Assembly (NCBI GenBank): GCA_022841825.1
Contig: JALHQT010000009.1
Location: forward strand, 1-64,000
Direction: 5' to 3'
DNA: 64,000 nucleotides
Source of the DNA: Anaerolineae bacterium
GTDB lineage: Bacteria > Chloroflexota > Anaerolineae > Aggregatilineales > Phototrophicaceae
Both the position numbers and the translations under genes were made by a program. Positions within the stretch are counted from its first letter, which is position 1, and the number at the start of each line of letters is the position of its first letter. Below, one piece after another: positions 53,084 to 61,535 of this stretch. The notes under the pieces are model-generated. The model searched no databases. It worked only from the letters and a program-made list of their open reading frames with translations, and was not told the origin of the DNA.

Positions 53084-54184
53084 TTACCCCTCAAACCCCA
53101 GCGCCGCCCGCACCTCGTCGCGCGTCACGATACCCGCCTTGTAGAGCGAAAGCGTGCGCGCGGTCTTCTCCGCCTCTCGCGTCTGGTAGACGGGCAGCAG
53201 CTCCGGCTTGAACTTCAGCCGCACGCCGTAGCGCGCGAAGATACTCTCGTTGAGCGCCGCTTCGATCAGCTGCGCCTGCGGGATGATCGTCGTGTCGTAG
53301 AACGTCAGGACATCCTGCTGCGCGGTCGCGTAGTTCGCCGCACTGCTGAACAAGAGCGAATGCGGCACGCCGAGCGCCGTCGCGATCTCCTCGCGCTTGC
53401 TGGTCGTCAGCTCGACCATCGCCAGATCGGTCAGCTTGACCATGCCGAGCGGCTCGACGCGGATGCCCGCCCGCAGCGCAATCGTGCGGAAGGCGTTGCG
53501 AATGCCCGCGAACGAACGCTCGACCCAGCTCTCCAGCTTTTCGAGTTCCTGGCTGGGCGGCATCCCTTCGACAGTGATGATGGTCGGTGCCAGCACGCCC
53601 TGCGCGTACATCTGGTCGATCAGGGCGTTCGCGCCGCGCACCACGCCCGCCGCCGCCAGCGCCGCCTGTGCCGGGGCAAAACCCGCGCCGATCTCCGCCT
53701 CGCGCACGGGCATCCAGATCGCGCACACCTCGTCCGGCGACAGGCGCTCGCCGCCGCGCTCGTAGGCGACCAAGCCGCGCGCATCGTCGAACACGGGTTT
53801 GATCGTGCGCGGATGGATCGGTCGCACGCTGCGGACGCGGCGGGCGGCATTCATCCCCTTGTAGAGATACGCCGCGCCGTACAACGTCAGCCAGCCTTCG
53901 ATCTGGTTGAGCATCTCCGGCAGTCGGGCGATCTCGAACGGCAGGCGCGGCGGCTCGGACTGCTCACGCCCATCGACCACCCAGGCATACGGCAGCGCGG
54001 AGAGCGCCGCCGCCCGCTGCTCGACCGCGCGATACAGCCACGCCGCCGACTTGTAGAGCGCGATCACGTCGTTCGGCGCGGCGACGTCGCCGCGCACGAC
54101 CTGCCACGCTTCCGGCGGCAGCCCGTCGAGCGAGACGCTCTTCAACGCGCCCTCGCCCCCGTAGAGCAGATAAGTTCCTGGCAT
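53084..54184 (-). CDS. Phage portal protein (HK97-type)
   Basis: 366 residues with the portal pattern: ALYKSAAWLYRAVEQRAAAL near the N-terminus, LYGAAYLYK, IHPRTIKPVFDD, then GAGFAPAQAALAAAGVVRGA, LGVPHSLLFSSAANYATAQQ and FYDTTIIPQAQLIEAALNE. GGGAG lies 8 nt before ATG 54184. It follows the terminase in the usual head-gene order. Confidence 0.87.
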   Translation of the reverse strand: MPGTYLLYGGEGALKSVSLDGLPPEAWQVVRGDVAAPNDVIALYKSAAWLYRAVEQRAAALSALPYAWVVDGREQSEPPRLPFEIARLPEMLNQIEGWLTLYGAAYLYKGMNAARRVRSVRPIHPRTIKPVFDDARGLVAYERGGERLSPDEVCAIWMPVREAEIGAGFAPAQAALAAAGVVRGANALIDQMYAQGVLAPTIITVEGMPPSQELEKLESWVERSFAGIRNAFRTIALRAGIRVEPLGMVKLTDLAMVELTTSKREEIATALGVPHSLLFSSAANYATAQQDVLTFYDTTIIPQAQLIEAALNESIFARYGVRLKFKPELLPVYQTREAEKTARTLSLYKAGIVTRDEVRAALGFEG

Positions 54185-54205
54185 GTGTGTACTCCCGCAT
54201 GATTC

Positions 54206-54407
54206 GCCCTCACCCCAAACCCCTCTCCCACGCGATGCTCCGCGGGCAGTAAACAGCGTAGTTGCGAGAACGCATCGGGGTAGAGGGGCTTCAGAGTCGC
54301 ATTGCGGCAACTTGCCTGGCTCCCCCTCGCCCCCATCGCGCAATCGTTGTTACGCTGGTCGAGTCTCTCTGCGCGATGCGTGGGAGAGGGGGCTGGGGGG
54401 TGAGGGC
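54206..54407. repeat. ~200-bp CCCTCACC...GGTGAGGG inverted-repeat element
   Basis: The ends are GCCCTCACCCC and GGGGGGTGAGGGC. The interior contains GCGAGAACGCATCGGGG and CTCCCCCTCGCCCCCATCGC, shared in order with the element at 57862-58081. No coding capacity; MITE-like. Confidence 0.8.
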
Positions 54408-54410
54408 GTC

Positions 54411-55892
54411 CTAACCCGTCCCAAACACAAACAGCCCGCCGCCTGCGCCGTGCCACGCCAGCGCCAGCGCGATCACGCAGTCGTCGTGTTCGCCGCGCGG
54501 CGCGCCGAGCTGCCATGTCCCCGTAGGCGTCTGCTTGCTGGTGAAGACCCTCAATTCATGTTTTTGAACAGGGTCATCCAGTAGTTGAAGTCCAGACTCA
54601 ACAAGAGCCATGTGCAGTCCCGCCATCAACGAGGTCTTGTCAGTATGAGTCATCGTGAATGGGTGTATCTGCGTGCGACAGCTCGCAGCACTTAATTCAC
54701 CCCACAACGCCTCGATAATGGGCTGCCCCATGCTGTTGCTTTCGGCGACCAGCGTCGCCACCTTCCACCTGCGGCACAGATCGACCACCTGCGCGCGGAT
54801 CGCCGCCCAGGGCTGGCGGTTGATGCGCAGCAGCGCGACCTGCTGGCGCGTCGTCACGTCGATCACCGCGCAGACGGTGTAGTCGTTCGCCTGACCGAAG
54901 TCCAGCCCGGCGATATAACGATGCCCGTCCTGCGGGGTCGCCTCACGCGCCGCCGTGAACAGTGCATCCGACAGACGAAAGTAGCCCATGCCGCTGGCGA
55001 TGAAGGCGCTGTAGGGGTCTTCCGGGTATTCCTGCGCGAACAACTCGCCCAGCTCGCGGATCTTCATGCGCCGCCAGGCGATCTGCGACATATCAAGGTG
55101 ATGTTCGGCGACGAGTCTCATTTCGTCGTCGCTCAGTTCAATCGGGTGCGTCGTGCGGGGTGCGGGGTGCGAAAATGCCCATTCTTGTTCGTTCGCACCT
55201 CGCACCTCGTACCCCGCACCATCGGACGAGGCATGCCTCGTCCCTACATCGATCCGATAATGCGGGTCAATCCACCAGGGGAAGAAATGCAGCCGCCAGG
55301 TAGGGTCGCCGTCGAGCGCCTTCATGCACTGCTCGTAAAACCAGCCCTGCTGCCCGTTCGGCGTGCTTTCGAGGAGGATCTGCCCTGCCGTCGGCACGCC
55401 CTGCATCAAGCCCGCCAGCAGCGCCGCGCCATCTTTCCAGAACGCCACCTCGCTGCCATGCACATGCGAATACGTCCCGCCGCGCCCGGCGCTGCGGTTG
55501 CCCGCCGTCGCGATGTAGACGGTGCTGCGCGTGGCGGGATAGGTCGTCTTGGTGTGGTTGTTGATGCTGCGCGGCGGTCGGTCGTCTTCCGGCAGTTCGG
55601 CATAGAAGAACTGAGCCATCTCACGCAGCTTGTCGGTCGTCGCCGCGTCGTGTGCCAGCGTGCCGATGCGCGCCGTCGTCGTGATCGCCTTGAGGAACAG
55701 GTGCGCCTGGATGGCGGTGCTGATGCCGAGCTGGCGCGCCTTGAGCACCAGGTCGCGCCCGCTCAGGTACGCGAGCAACTGCCGCTGCGCCGCGTTGAGC
55801 GTCAGCGGCACGATCTGGTGCTGCTTATTGAGGATGCGCAGGTCGCCGAAGGTGAGGGTGGGGGCTGGGGTGAAATCGGCTTTGATCGGCAT
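54411..55892 (-). CDS. terL: Phage terminase large subunit
   Basis: The 493-residue DNA-packaging motor has an N-terminal ATPase with Walker A-like VLKARQLGISTA (about 49-60), a Walker B-like strand and ILLESTPNGQQGW coupling motif. The C-terminal nuclease domain has YIAGLDFGQANDYTVCAVI and GEHDDCVIALALAWHG. Residues about 216-249 (VGTRHASSDGAGYEVRGANE onward) are encoded by two repeats inserted in frame (55147-55247). No small terminase subunit gene is visible upstream. Confidence 0.9.
   Translation of the reverse strand: MPIKADFTPAPTLTFGDLRILNKQHQIVPLTLNAAQRQLLAYLSGRDLVLKARQLGISTAIQAHLFLKAITTTARIGTLAHDAATTDKLREMAQFFYAELPEDDRPPRSINNHTKTTYPATRSTVYIATAGNRSAGRGGTYSHVHGSEVAFWKDGAALLAGLMQGVPTAGQILLESTPNGQQGWFYEQCMKALDGDPTWRLHFFPWWIDPHYRIDVGTRHASSDGAGYEVRGANEQEWAFSHPAPRTTHPIELSDDEMRLVAEHHLDMSQIAWRRMKIRELGELFAQEYPEDPYSAFIASGMGYFRLSDALFTAAREATPQDGHRYIAGLDFGQANDYTVCAVIDVTTRQQVALLRINRQPWAAIRAQVVDLCRRWKVATLVAESNSMGQPIIEALWGELSAASCRTQIHPFTMTHTDKTSLMAGLHMALVESGLQLLDDPVQKHELRVFTSKQTPTGTWQLGAPRGEHDDCVIALALAWHGAGGGLFVFGTG
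55147..55247. repeat. Two repeats translated inside terL
   Basis: A GTGCGGGGTGCGAA / TTCGCACCTCGCAC hairpin (55147-55219) lies next to a GGACGAGGCATGCCTCGTCC palindrome ending CTAC (55224-55247). Both are open in the terL frame. Confidence 0.85.
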
Positions 55893-55951
55893 GAGATCGT
55901 CCGCGTGGTTTCATCGCGCCTCCGCTTTCTGATAAAGAGTGATAGTCGTTT

Positions 55952-55969
55952 ACGCAAAAGCTTATGCGT
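55952..55969. promoter_or_regulatory. Candidate operator palindrome upstream of the efflux pump
   Basis: ACGCAAAAGCTTATGCGT is an 18-bp palindrome with one mismatched pair, in the AT-rich gap between terL and the divergent DHA2 transporter. Such sites often bind TetR/MarR-type repressors; none is encoded nearby. Confidence 0.35.
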
Positions 55970-56079
55970 TCGCTATACTTTTATCATCTCAGATGTGTCA
56001 AGCGTTTTGATGTACAATCCACCTTGTCCTGTTCGCCTTCGTTAAGCTGCCCCGGTTCTCATCTGCAAAGGACATTGCC

Positions 56080-57624
56080 ATGACCTCATCCGGCGCTGTG
56101 CCCGCGTCCGCTTCCTCGCGCATCGTCGAGCGCTTCACGCTCATCGCCACCATCCTCGCCTCGTCGATGGCGTTCATCGATGGCAGCGCCCTGACCATCG
56201 TCCAGGCGATCATGCAGCGCGACTTCAATGCCGATTACACGCTGGTTGCCTGGGTCATCAATGGCTACAACCTGATGCTGGCGGCGCTCATCCTGGTCGG
56301 CGGCTCGCTGGGCGACCATTACGGACGCAAGCGGGTCTTCATGGTCGGCATCGGCGTCTTCACCGCCGCGTCGCTGGCGTGTGCGCTCGCGCCGGATGTT
56401 GGCTTTCTGATCGTCGCGCGTATCGTCCAGGGCATCGGCGGCGCGCTGATGATCCCCGGCAGCCTGTCGCTGATCAGCGCGGTCTTCCCAGCGGAACGGC
56501 GCGGCGCGGCGATTGGCATCTGGTCGTCGGCGGGCGCGCTGATGGTGATCGCCGCGCCGATCCTGGGCGGCTTGTTCGCCAGCGCGGACAACTGGCGCGG
56601 GGTCTTCTACATCAACCTGCCGATCGCGCTCATCGCGCTGGTGGCGCTGACGCGCGTGCCGGAGTCGCGCAGCCAGGGCATGGCGAAATCGCTCGACATC
56701 CCCGGCGCGCTGCTCGTCACGCTGGGGCTGGCAGGCATCACCTACGGCTTCACCGAAGCGCCGGTGCAGGGTTGGTCGCAGCCGCTGGTCGTCGCCAGCC
56801 TGGTCGTCGGCGTCGCCGCGCTGATCGCTTTCGTGTGGGTCGAGGCACGGTCGCCCGCGCCGATGATGCCGCTGCGCCTGTTCCGCGTCCCGGCGTTCGC
56901 GGGCACCAACCTCCTCACGCTGTTTCTGTACGCCGGGCTGGCGCTGATTGGGACGTTCACGCCGCTCAACCTGATCGAGATCCAGCGCTACCCGCCGGAA
57001 GTCGCGTCGCTCTCGCTGCTGCCGCTGGCGCTCTCGCTGATCATCCTCAGCTCGTTCATGGGCGGGCTGGTCGCCCGTGTCGGCGCGCGCCCTCTGCTGA
57101 CGATTGGACCCGCCATCGCGGGCGTCGGCATGTTCCTGCTCGGCGTGCCGGAGGTGACGGGCGGGGCGGGCGAGTACTGGACGACCTTCTTCCCCGGCTC
57201 GCTCCTGCTCGGCATCGGCATGGGCATCACGGTCGCGCCGCTGACGACGACCGTCATGAACAGCGCGCCGTCCGAGATGAGCGGCACGGCGTCCGGCATC
57301 AACAACGCCGTCTCGCGCGCGGCGGGGGTGCTGGCGATTGCCATCTTCACGGCGCTGGCGCTGGCGACCTTCGCGGGCGCAGTGTCGTCACGCACGGCGG
57401 ATCTGGCGATCAGCGAGGATGCGCAGGCGCAGATCAGCGAGGAAAGCGCCAAGCTCGCCAACGCCCGCGCGCCGGAAAGCCTGAGCGCGGACGAGCAGAT
57501 CGTCGTCAACGACGCCTTTCGCCTGTCGTTCGTCGATTCCTATCGGCTGATCGCCTGGGGATCGGCGGCGCTGGCATTCCTCGGTGCGGCGATGGGGTGG
57601 GTGTTTGTGGGGAAGAAGGGATGA
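56080..57624 (+). CDS. MFS drug efflux transporter, DHA2 (EmrB/QacA) family
   Basis: A 514-residue transporter with about 14 membrane helices. It has DHA2 motifs: SSMAFIDGSALTIVQAIMQ in helix 1, the motif A loop GGSLGDHYGRKRVF, motif C-like GALMVIAAPILGGLFA, and a large loop before the last helix (about 445-485). It probably exports drugs or other hydrophobic compounds by proton antiport. It is separated from terL by a short AT-rich gap with a palindrome. The stop codon lies at the start of a tandem repeat. Confidence 0.93.
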   Translation: MTSSGAVPASASSRIVERFTLIATILASSMAFIDGSALTIVQAIMQRDFNADYTLVAWVINGYNLMLAALILVGGSLGDHYGRKRVFMVGIGVFTAASLACALAPDVGFLIVARIVQGIGGALMIPGSLSLISAVFPAERRGAAIGIWSSAGALMVIAAPILGGLFASADNWRGVFYINLPIALIALVALTRVPESRSQGMAKSLDIPGALLVTLGLAGITYGFTEAPVQGWSQPLVVASLVVGVAALIAFVWVEARSPAPMMPLRLFRVPAFAGTNLLTLFLYAGLALIGTFTPLNLIEIQRYPPEVASLSLLPLALSLIILSSFMGGLVARVGARPLLTIGPAIAGVGMFLLGVPEVTGGAGEYWTTFFPGSLLLGIGMGITVAPLTTTVMNSAPSEMSGTASGINNAVSRAAGVLAIAIFTALALATFAGAVSSRTADLAISEDAQAQISEESAKLANARAPESLSADEQIVVNDAFRLSFVDSYRLIAWGSAALAFLGAAMGWVFVGKKG

Positions 57625-57625
57625 G

Positions 57626-57703
57626 GCAAGAGGTGATGAGGTGATGAGGGGGGAAGGGGATGGGGCAAGAGGTGATGAGGTGATGAGGGGGGAAGGGGAT
57701 GAG
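57626..57703. repeat. Two tandem 39-bp repeats
   Basis: Unit GCAAGAGGTGATGAGGTGAT and following G/A-rich bases, repeated with a 39-bp period straight after the transporter stop. A related CTCATCACC stretch is at 53043-53080. Confidence 0.85.
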
Positions 57704-58185
57704 GGCGTAGGGGACGACCCATGTGTCGTCCCGGCGGGTGACGGGTAATGTGTAGGGGACGACCCATGTGTCTGCCCGCGTCGCCATACATTTGCCCGCG
57801 TCGCCTATCCGTTTGAACGCCATACGGTAGGGATGACGCCTGTCGCCCGCTCCCTATCCCGTCCTCACCCTAAATCCGCCTCCGCTCTGCATCCGGCGTC
57901 CCACACGATGCTGCACAGACAATATCTGGTGTTGTTTGCGAGAACGCATCGGGGGAGAGGGACTTTGAGATCGCCACGCCAAAGGATTCTGGACTCCCCC
58001 TCGCCCCCATCGCGCTGGGAAACTGCCGCGGCTGGATTCTCACTGCGCGATGTGTGGGAGAGGGGGGCGGGGGGTGAGGGCGACAGTCCTGATCCCTACC
58101 ATATTGGCGTTTGAACGGTCGGTGAGCACAACTCGAAACATCGGACGACCGGACAAAGCACCGCAGCGTGCATCCGCTACCCCCC
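57704..58185. repeat. Gene-free repeat region between the efflux pump and the TIR-TPR gene
   Basis: Holds GTAGGGGACGACCCATGTG palindrome copies (57708-57787) and a second ~220-bp CCTCACCC...GGTGAGGG element (57862-58081) homologous to 54206-54407. I see no gene in it. Confidence 0.75.
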
Positions 58186-59292
58186 TCACAACTTCGCCTT
58201 CAACTCCCGTATCCACCCCTCCACCACCGCCTGATCGCCATCGCGCTGCCCACCGCCCAGGTCGAGATAGCGTTGGTAATCGGCGATGGCATCGCGGTTG
58301 CGCCCGGCGTCCTTGTGGATGTTGGCGCGGTTGTAATGCGCATTGATGTGGTCCGGCTTCAGACGGATCGCCTCGCTGTAGTCGCGTACGGCGTCGTCAT
58401 GGCGCTTCAGATTGTGGTAGGCGACACCCCGATTGTAGTAGGCATCAACGTAATCGGGCTTGAGGCGGATCGCCTCACTGTATTCGCGCAGGGCGTCGTC
58501 GTAGCGCTTCAGGTCGTAATAGGCGAGACCCCGGCCGAAGTAGGCAAAGACGAAATCAGGCTTGAGACGAATCGCCTCGCTGTTGTCGCGCAGGGCGTCG
58601 TCGTAGCGGTGGAGGTGGTTGTAGGCAGCGCCCCGGTTGTTGTAGGCAAGGGCATAATCGGGCTTTACGCCGAGCGCCTGGGTGTAGGCATGGATCTTGT
58701 CCTCCGGCGTCGTCGCCTTCAGTCCGCGCTCGAACCATGCTTCGGCGGACAGCGACTGGGCGGCGACGGCGGGCTGCGCTCCTGCCGCGCGCTGCTCCTG
58801 CCCGGCGGCAGCCTCCGCCTGTGACGAGCGCGGGTGCAGCACCGCATCAACCGCCACGTTCAGGAAGCGCGTCCGCACGCGCTCCATTGCCTCGTCGAAG
58901 AAGTCGGCGGGCACGCGCTGGGCGTTGTAGCCCTTCAGGATTTCCAGCTTGCCCGTCAGGTAGCGCGCAATCGACGGCGTGGAGAAGCTGAAATCGTCGA
59001 ACATCAGCGGCACGATGTTGCGCTTGCTGTCGAGCGCGTACTCGATCTCGCGGCGCAGCCAGTCGCCCGGCTCGTCGCAGCGTTCGAGCGCCGACGGCGT
59101 CAGGATGACGACGAAGTGGGCGCGGCTGGCGATGTTCTCCAGGATGACGCGCTCGAACGAGCCGCTGTCGATGCCGCGATAATCCATGAAGACATCGTAG
59201 CCATTGCGCGTCAGGTCCTGGAAGACGGCGAGGGCGTGGAAGCTGTTGGTGCGGCGGTAGGAGACGAAGACGGTTTTTTCGACGCGGCTCAT
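58186..59292 (-). CDS. TIR-domain protein with C-terminal TPR repeats
   Basis: 368 residues. The N-terminal TIR domain (about 5-140) shows KTVFVSYRRTNS, GYDVFMDYRGIDSG, VVILTPSALERC and WLRREIEYAL with Glu in the position catalytic in TIR NADases. After a linker, at least four TPR units of 34 residues follow (AYNNRGAAYNHLHRYDDALR, AYYNRGVAYHNLKRHDDAVR), very similar to each other. Bacterial TIR proteins often act in immunity by depleting NAD+ or as signalling adaptors; neither is proven here. AGGGG lies about 9 nt before ATG 59292. Confidence 0.85.
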   Translation of the reverse strand: MSRVEKTVFVSYRRTNSFHALAVFQDLTRNGYDVFMDYRGIDSGSFERVILENIASRAHFVVILTPSALERCDEPGDWLRREIEYALDSKRNIVPLMFDDFSFSTPSIARYLTGKLEILKGYNAQRVPADFFDEAMERVRTRFLNVAVDAVLHPRSSQAEAAAGQEQRAAGAQPAVAAQSLSAEAWFERGLKATTPEDKIHAYTQALGVKPDYALAYNNRGAAYNHLHRYDDALRDNSEAIRLKPDFVFAYFGRGLAYYDLKRYDDALREYSEAIRLKPDYVDAYYNRGVAYHNLKRHDDAVRDYSEAIRLKPDHINAHYNRANIHKDAGRNRDAIADYQRYLDLGGGQRDGDQAVVEGWIRELKAKL

Positions 59293-59706
59293 CGGTGCTG
59301 CCCCTGCGAATGATCCTGTTAGTGGAATACGGCGAGTGTACCACAGGGGAGCCACGCTCTCACGCCCTCGCCCGCCTTTCGGGTGCATTCGGAAATGGGG
59401 CGGATGCGAATTCCGCCACCAGGGGTTGAAAACCCCTGGCTACAAGTTGCGGCGGGAAGCCACCTGAAGGTGGCTCTGACCCGCCGCTGGAGCCCACGAC
59501 AGGCTGCGTATGATGACTTTCCCGGCGGGTCAGAGCGGGTTTCAACCCGCTTCCCGCCGGAATGATATAGCCGGGCGGCTTTCAGCCCCCGGCGAAGCGG
59601 TTCACCCCAAAATCCGAATGCACCCCCTCGCCCCATCTCTCCCCCGATGCGCTTTCGAGTGGCTCATCGTGCGCTGGGACTTAATGCACTGCCACTGCTC
59701 CCGACC
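59293..59706. repeat. Gene-free palindrome cluster
   Basis: Contains CCAGGGGTTGAAAACCCCTG, GCCACCTGAAGGTGGC, GAGCGGGTTTCAACCCGC and an AGCCGGGCGGCTTTCAGCCC-type hairpin. It is similar in kind to the cluster at 48417-48540. No gene seen. Confidence 0.75.
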
Positions 59707-60396
59707 TCAGCGCGTCAGATACACGCTGTCGCCCGTCGCCCAACCAACCAAGAAGCGAATGTCGCCGATCTGCGCGGCGTCTATCAATACCCCGCGCTCC
59801 GCCGCCTTTCCGTACAGCGCCACAAAATCGGCGAAGGCGTCCCAATGCGCATGAATCGGGCTGAAGGAGTGGACGAGCATGATGGCATAGGCGGCGTTGT
59901 ACTGCTGCGCCGCGATGACCGCCGACGCGCTGCGATGCAGGAGCTGGTAGTAGATCGTGTCTGGTATCTGCGCCAGTCCCACGTATGCCAGCAGCCCTGC
60001 CAGGCGTTTCGCTTTATTCGGCGTGCCGTCGGCTGATCCTTTCCATACGCCGATGGGTTGACCGAACGACTCGCTGACTTTGCCTTCGACCGTGATGCTC
60101 ACCAGCGCACCATCGCCCGCTTTGGCGAGGACGAACAGGTCGTTTTGCGAGTCGCGTCCTTGTCCCGGCAGCGGCACTTTGTATTCGGGGAGCAGCAGGA
60201 GCGGATGAGTCGTTTGGAGCGCGCCAAGGGGAGCAGACTGGAAGAGGCGCTGCACTTCGCCGGGAAAGCCATTCGCCTCTTCCCAGCAGTAGGCGAGGGC
60301 ACGGGCGGAATTGCCTGTGCGCCAATGCTTTTCCGGGTCGGCGAGCAGCGATTTCCAATCCTCCGGAGTCTTCGTCGGAACGTAGGTGTGTATCAA
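59707..60396 (-). CDS. Hypothetical protein, possible PD-(D/E)XK-type
   Basis: 229 residues from a TTG start with AAGGGG about 7 nt before it. The centre has QNDLFVLAKAGDGALVSITV EGK, i.e. Asp then Glu-x-Lys, which would fit a PD-(D/E)XK nuclease core. IMLVHSFSPIHAHWDAFADF is typical of related uncharacterised proteins. It reads in the same direction as, and just after, the HNH gene. Function not established. Confidence 0.65.
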   Translation of the reverse strand: MIHTYVPTKTPEDWKSLLADPEKHWRTGNSARALAYCWEEANGFPGEVQRLFQSAPLGALQTTHPLLLLPEYKVPLPGQGRDSQNDLFVLAKAGDGALVSITVEGKVSESFGQPIGVWKGSADGTPNKAKRLAGLLAYVGLAQIPDTIYYQLLHRSASAVIAAQQYNAAYAIMLVHSFSPIHAHWDAFADFVALYGKAAERGVLIDAAQIGDIRFLVGWATGDSVYLTR

Positions 60397-60421
60397 TTGC
60401 TACCCCTTGCGCATAATCCTG

Positions 60422-60829
60422 CTACTCCCACATGCCCGCGCGCAGCAGCGCCGCCCGCACTGCGACTGGCTCCGGCTCGTTGAGCAGCAGCGCCTGGATC
60501 GTCGCGCGCCCGACGGGTGTTTTGCCGACCATCACGCCGTCGTGCATCTCGAAGTGTTCGTCCCAGGTCTGCGTGCGTGGGTTGTAAAGCGGCACAATCG
60601 CCAGCGTCTCACGGTCATACGAGGCGATGTCGCTGCTTTTGGCGGTATTGCATTGGAAGCATGCCCAGGCGAGGTTGTCGAGGTCAGAAGCGCCGCCGTG
60701 TTTGAGCGCGATGATGTGATCGACGTGCGGGGGATAATCGCTGACGGCGTCGGGCTTCCGGCAGTATTCGCAGCGAAAGCCCGCGCGCGTGCGCACACGT
60801 TCGCGGGTTTCCCGGTTGACCCGGCTCAT
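60422..60829 (-). CDS. HNH endonuclease
   Basis: 135 residues with the zinc-associated HNH fold: FRCEYCRKP (Cys20, Cys23), HVDHIIALKHGG (Asp37-His38), DLDNLAWACFQCN (Asn52, Cys57, Cys60, Asn61). Such small HNH proteins cut DNA in restriction or mobile contexts. Its ATG overlaps the stop of the upstream small gene (ATGA). Confidence 0.92.
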   Translation of the reverse strand: MSRVNRETRERVRTRAGFRCEYCRKPDAVSDYPPHVDHIIALKHGGASDLDNLAWACFQCNTAKSSDIASYDRETLAIVPLYNPRTQTWDEHFEMHDGVMVGKTPVGRATIQALLLNEPEPVAVRAALLRAGMWE

Positions 60830-61080
60830 GCGTGATGGTGGATGGCTTCGAGCGCCCGCGCCTTCAGCACTGAGACGAAACTGTCGATCTGGCGCATCTG
60901 TGCCAGCTCGGCGCGCTCTTCCGCGCTCAGTTCGCCCGCGCTGCTCTTTTCGATCAGCTCCAGGGCGCGCGCCTTCGACGCCTCCGAAGGCTGGAACGCC
61001 AGGATTTCCTTGGGCGAAGCTTTCTTCACCAGATATTCCAACAAATCGTCATACACAGGCGCAAGTCTTGCCGCGACCAT
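60826..61080 (-). CDS. Small helical partner protein of the HNH endonuclease
   Basis: 84 residues, almost entirely helical (PVYDDLLEYLVKKASPKEIL, LSAEERAELAQMRQIDSFVS). It overlaps the HNH gene by 4 nt, an arrangement like antitoxin-toxin pairs. This pairing with an HNH gene suggests a control or immunity role; that is inference. Confidence 0.65.
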   Translation of the reverse strand: MVAARLAPVYDDLLEYLVKKASPKEILAFQPSEASKARALELIEKSSAGELSAEERAELAQMRQIDSFVSVLKARALEAIHHHA

Positions 61081-61180
61081 AACACACCTTCCCTCTGCAA
61101 CACGCCCATTGTAGCAGAAAACGCGACAACCAAGCCTCTTTGTCGAACAGCAAGCATGCCGCCCGTACAGAATATAGAGC

Positions 61181-61208
61181 GTAGGGACGCCATTGATGGC
61201 GTCCGCCC
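61181..61208. repeat. GTAGGGACG palindrome
   Basis: GTAGGGACGCCATTGATGGC followed by GTCCGCCC, in the gap between the HNH pair and the lipoprotein. Confidence 0.85.
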
Positions 61209-61225
61209 GTTGCGCATTTTCCTAT

Positions 61226-61381
61226 CTAGTCTCCGTCCTCGTCCTCGTCTTCTTCGCCGCCCTCGACCTGCCCGGCGCGCCCTTCGTCTTCATCGCCCTC
61301 GTCCTCCGCTTCGCCGCCCGCGCACGCCGACAGAGATAGGATCAAGAGCAGCGCGACCCACAGGCGCAGTAATTTTGACAT
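61226..61381 (-). CDS. Small acidic lipoprotein
   Basis: 51 residues. The signal sequence SKLLRLWVALLLILSLSAC ends in a lipobox (LSAC). The mature part is almost all Asp, Glu and Gly. GGAGGG lies 7 nt before ATG 61381. It resembles short surface lipoproteins with acidic repeats; function unknown. Confidence 0.6.
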   Translation of the reverse strand: MSKLLRLWVALLLILSLSACAGGEAEDEGDEDEGRAGQVEGGEEDEDEDGD

Positions 61382-61492
61382 CATACAACCCTCCACACTC
61401 CAACATCCGTGCAGCGTAGGGATGTTTGTCGAACCTGTCGAGCCTCGAAAAGTGGGGGTGATGTCATGCGATTGCGTAAAGCCGGAGACATG

Positions 61493-61535
61493 GCGGGCGG
61501 ACACACGGCGGGCGGACACACGGGTCCGCCCCTAC
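61493..61535. repeat. GTAGGGGC palindrome containing the MaoC stop codon
   Basis: Two GCGGGCGGACACACGG halves and a closing GGTCCGCCCCTAC. On the minus strand TAG (61534-61532) is the stop of the hydratase gene. Confidence 0.85.
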
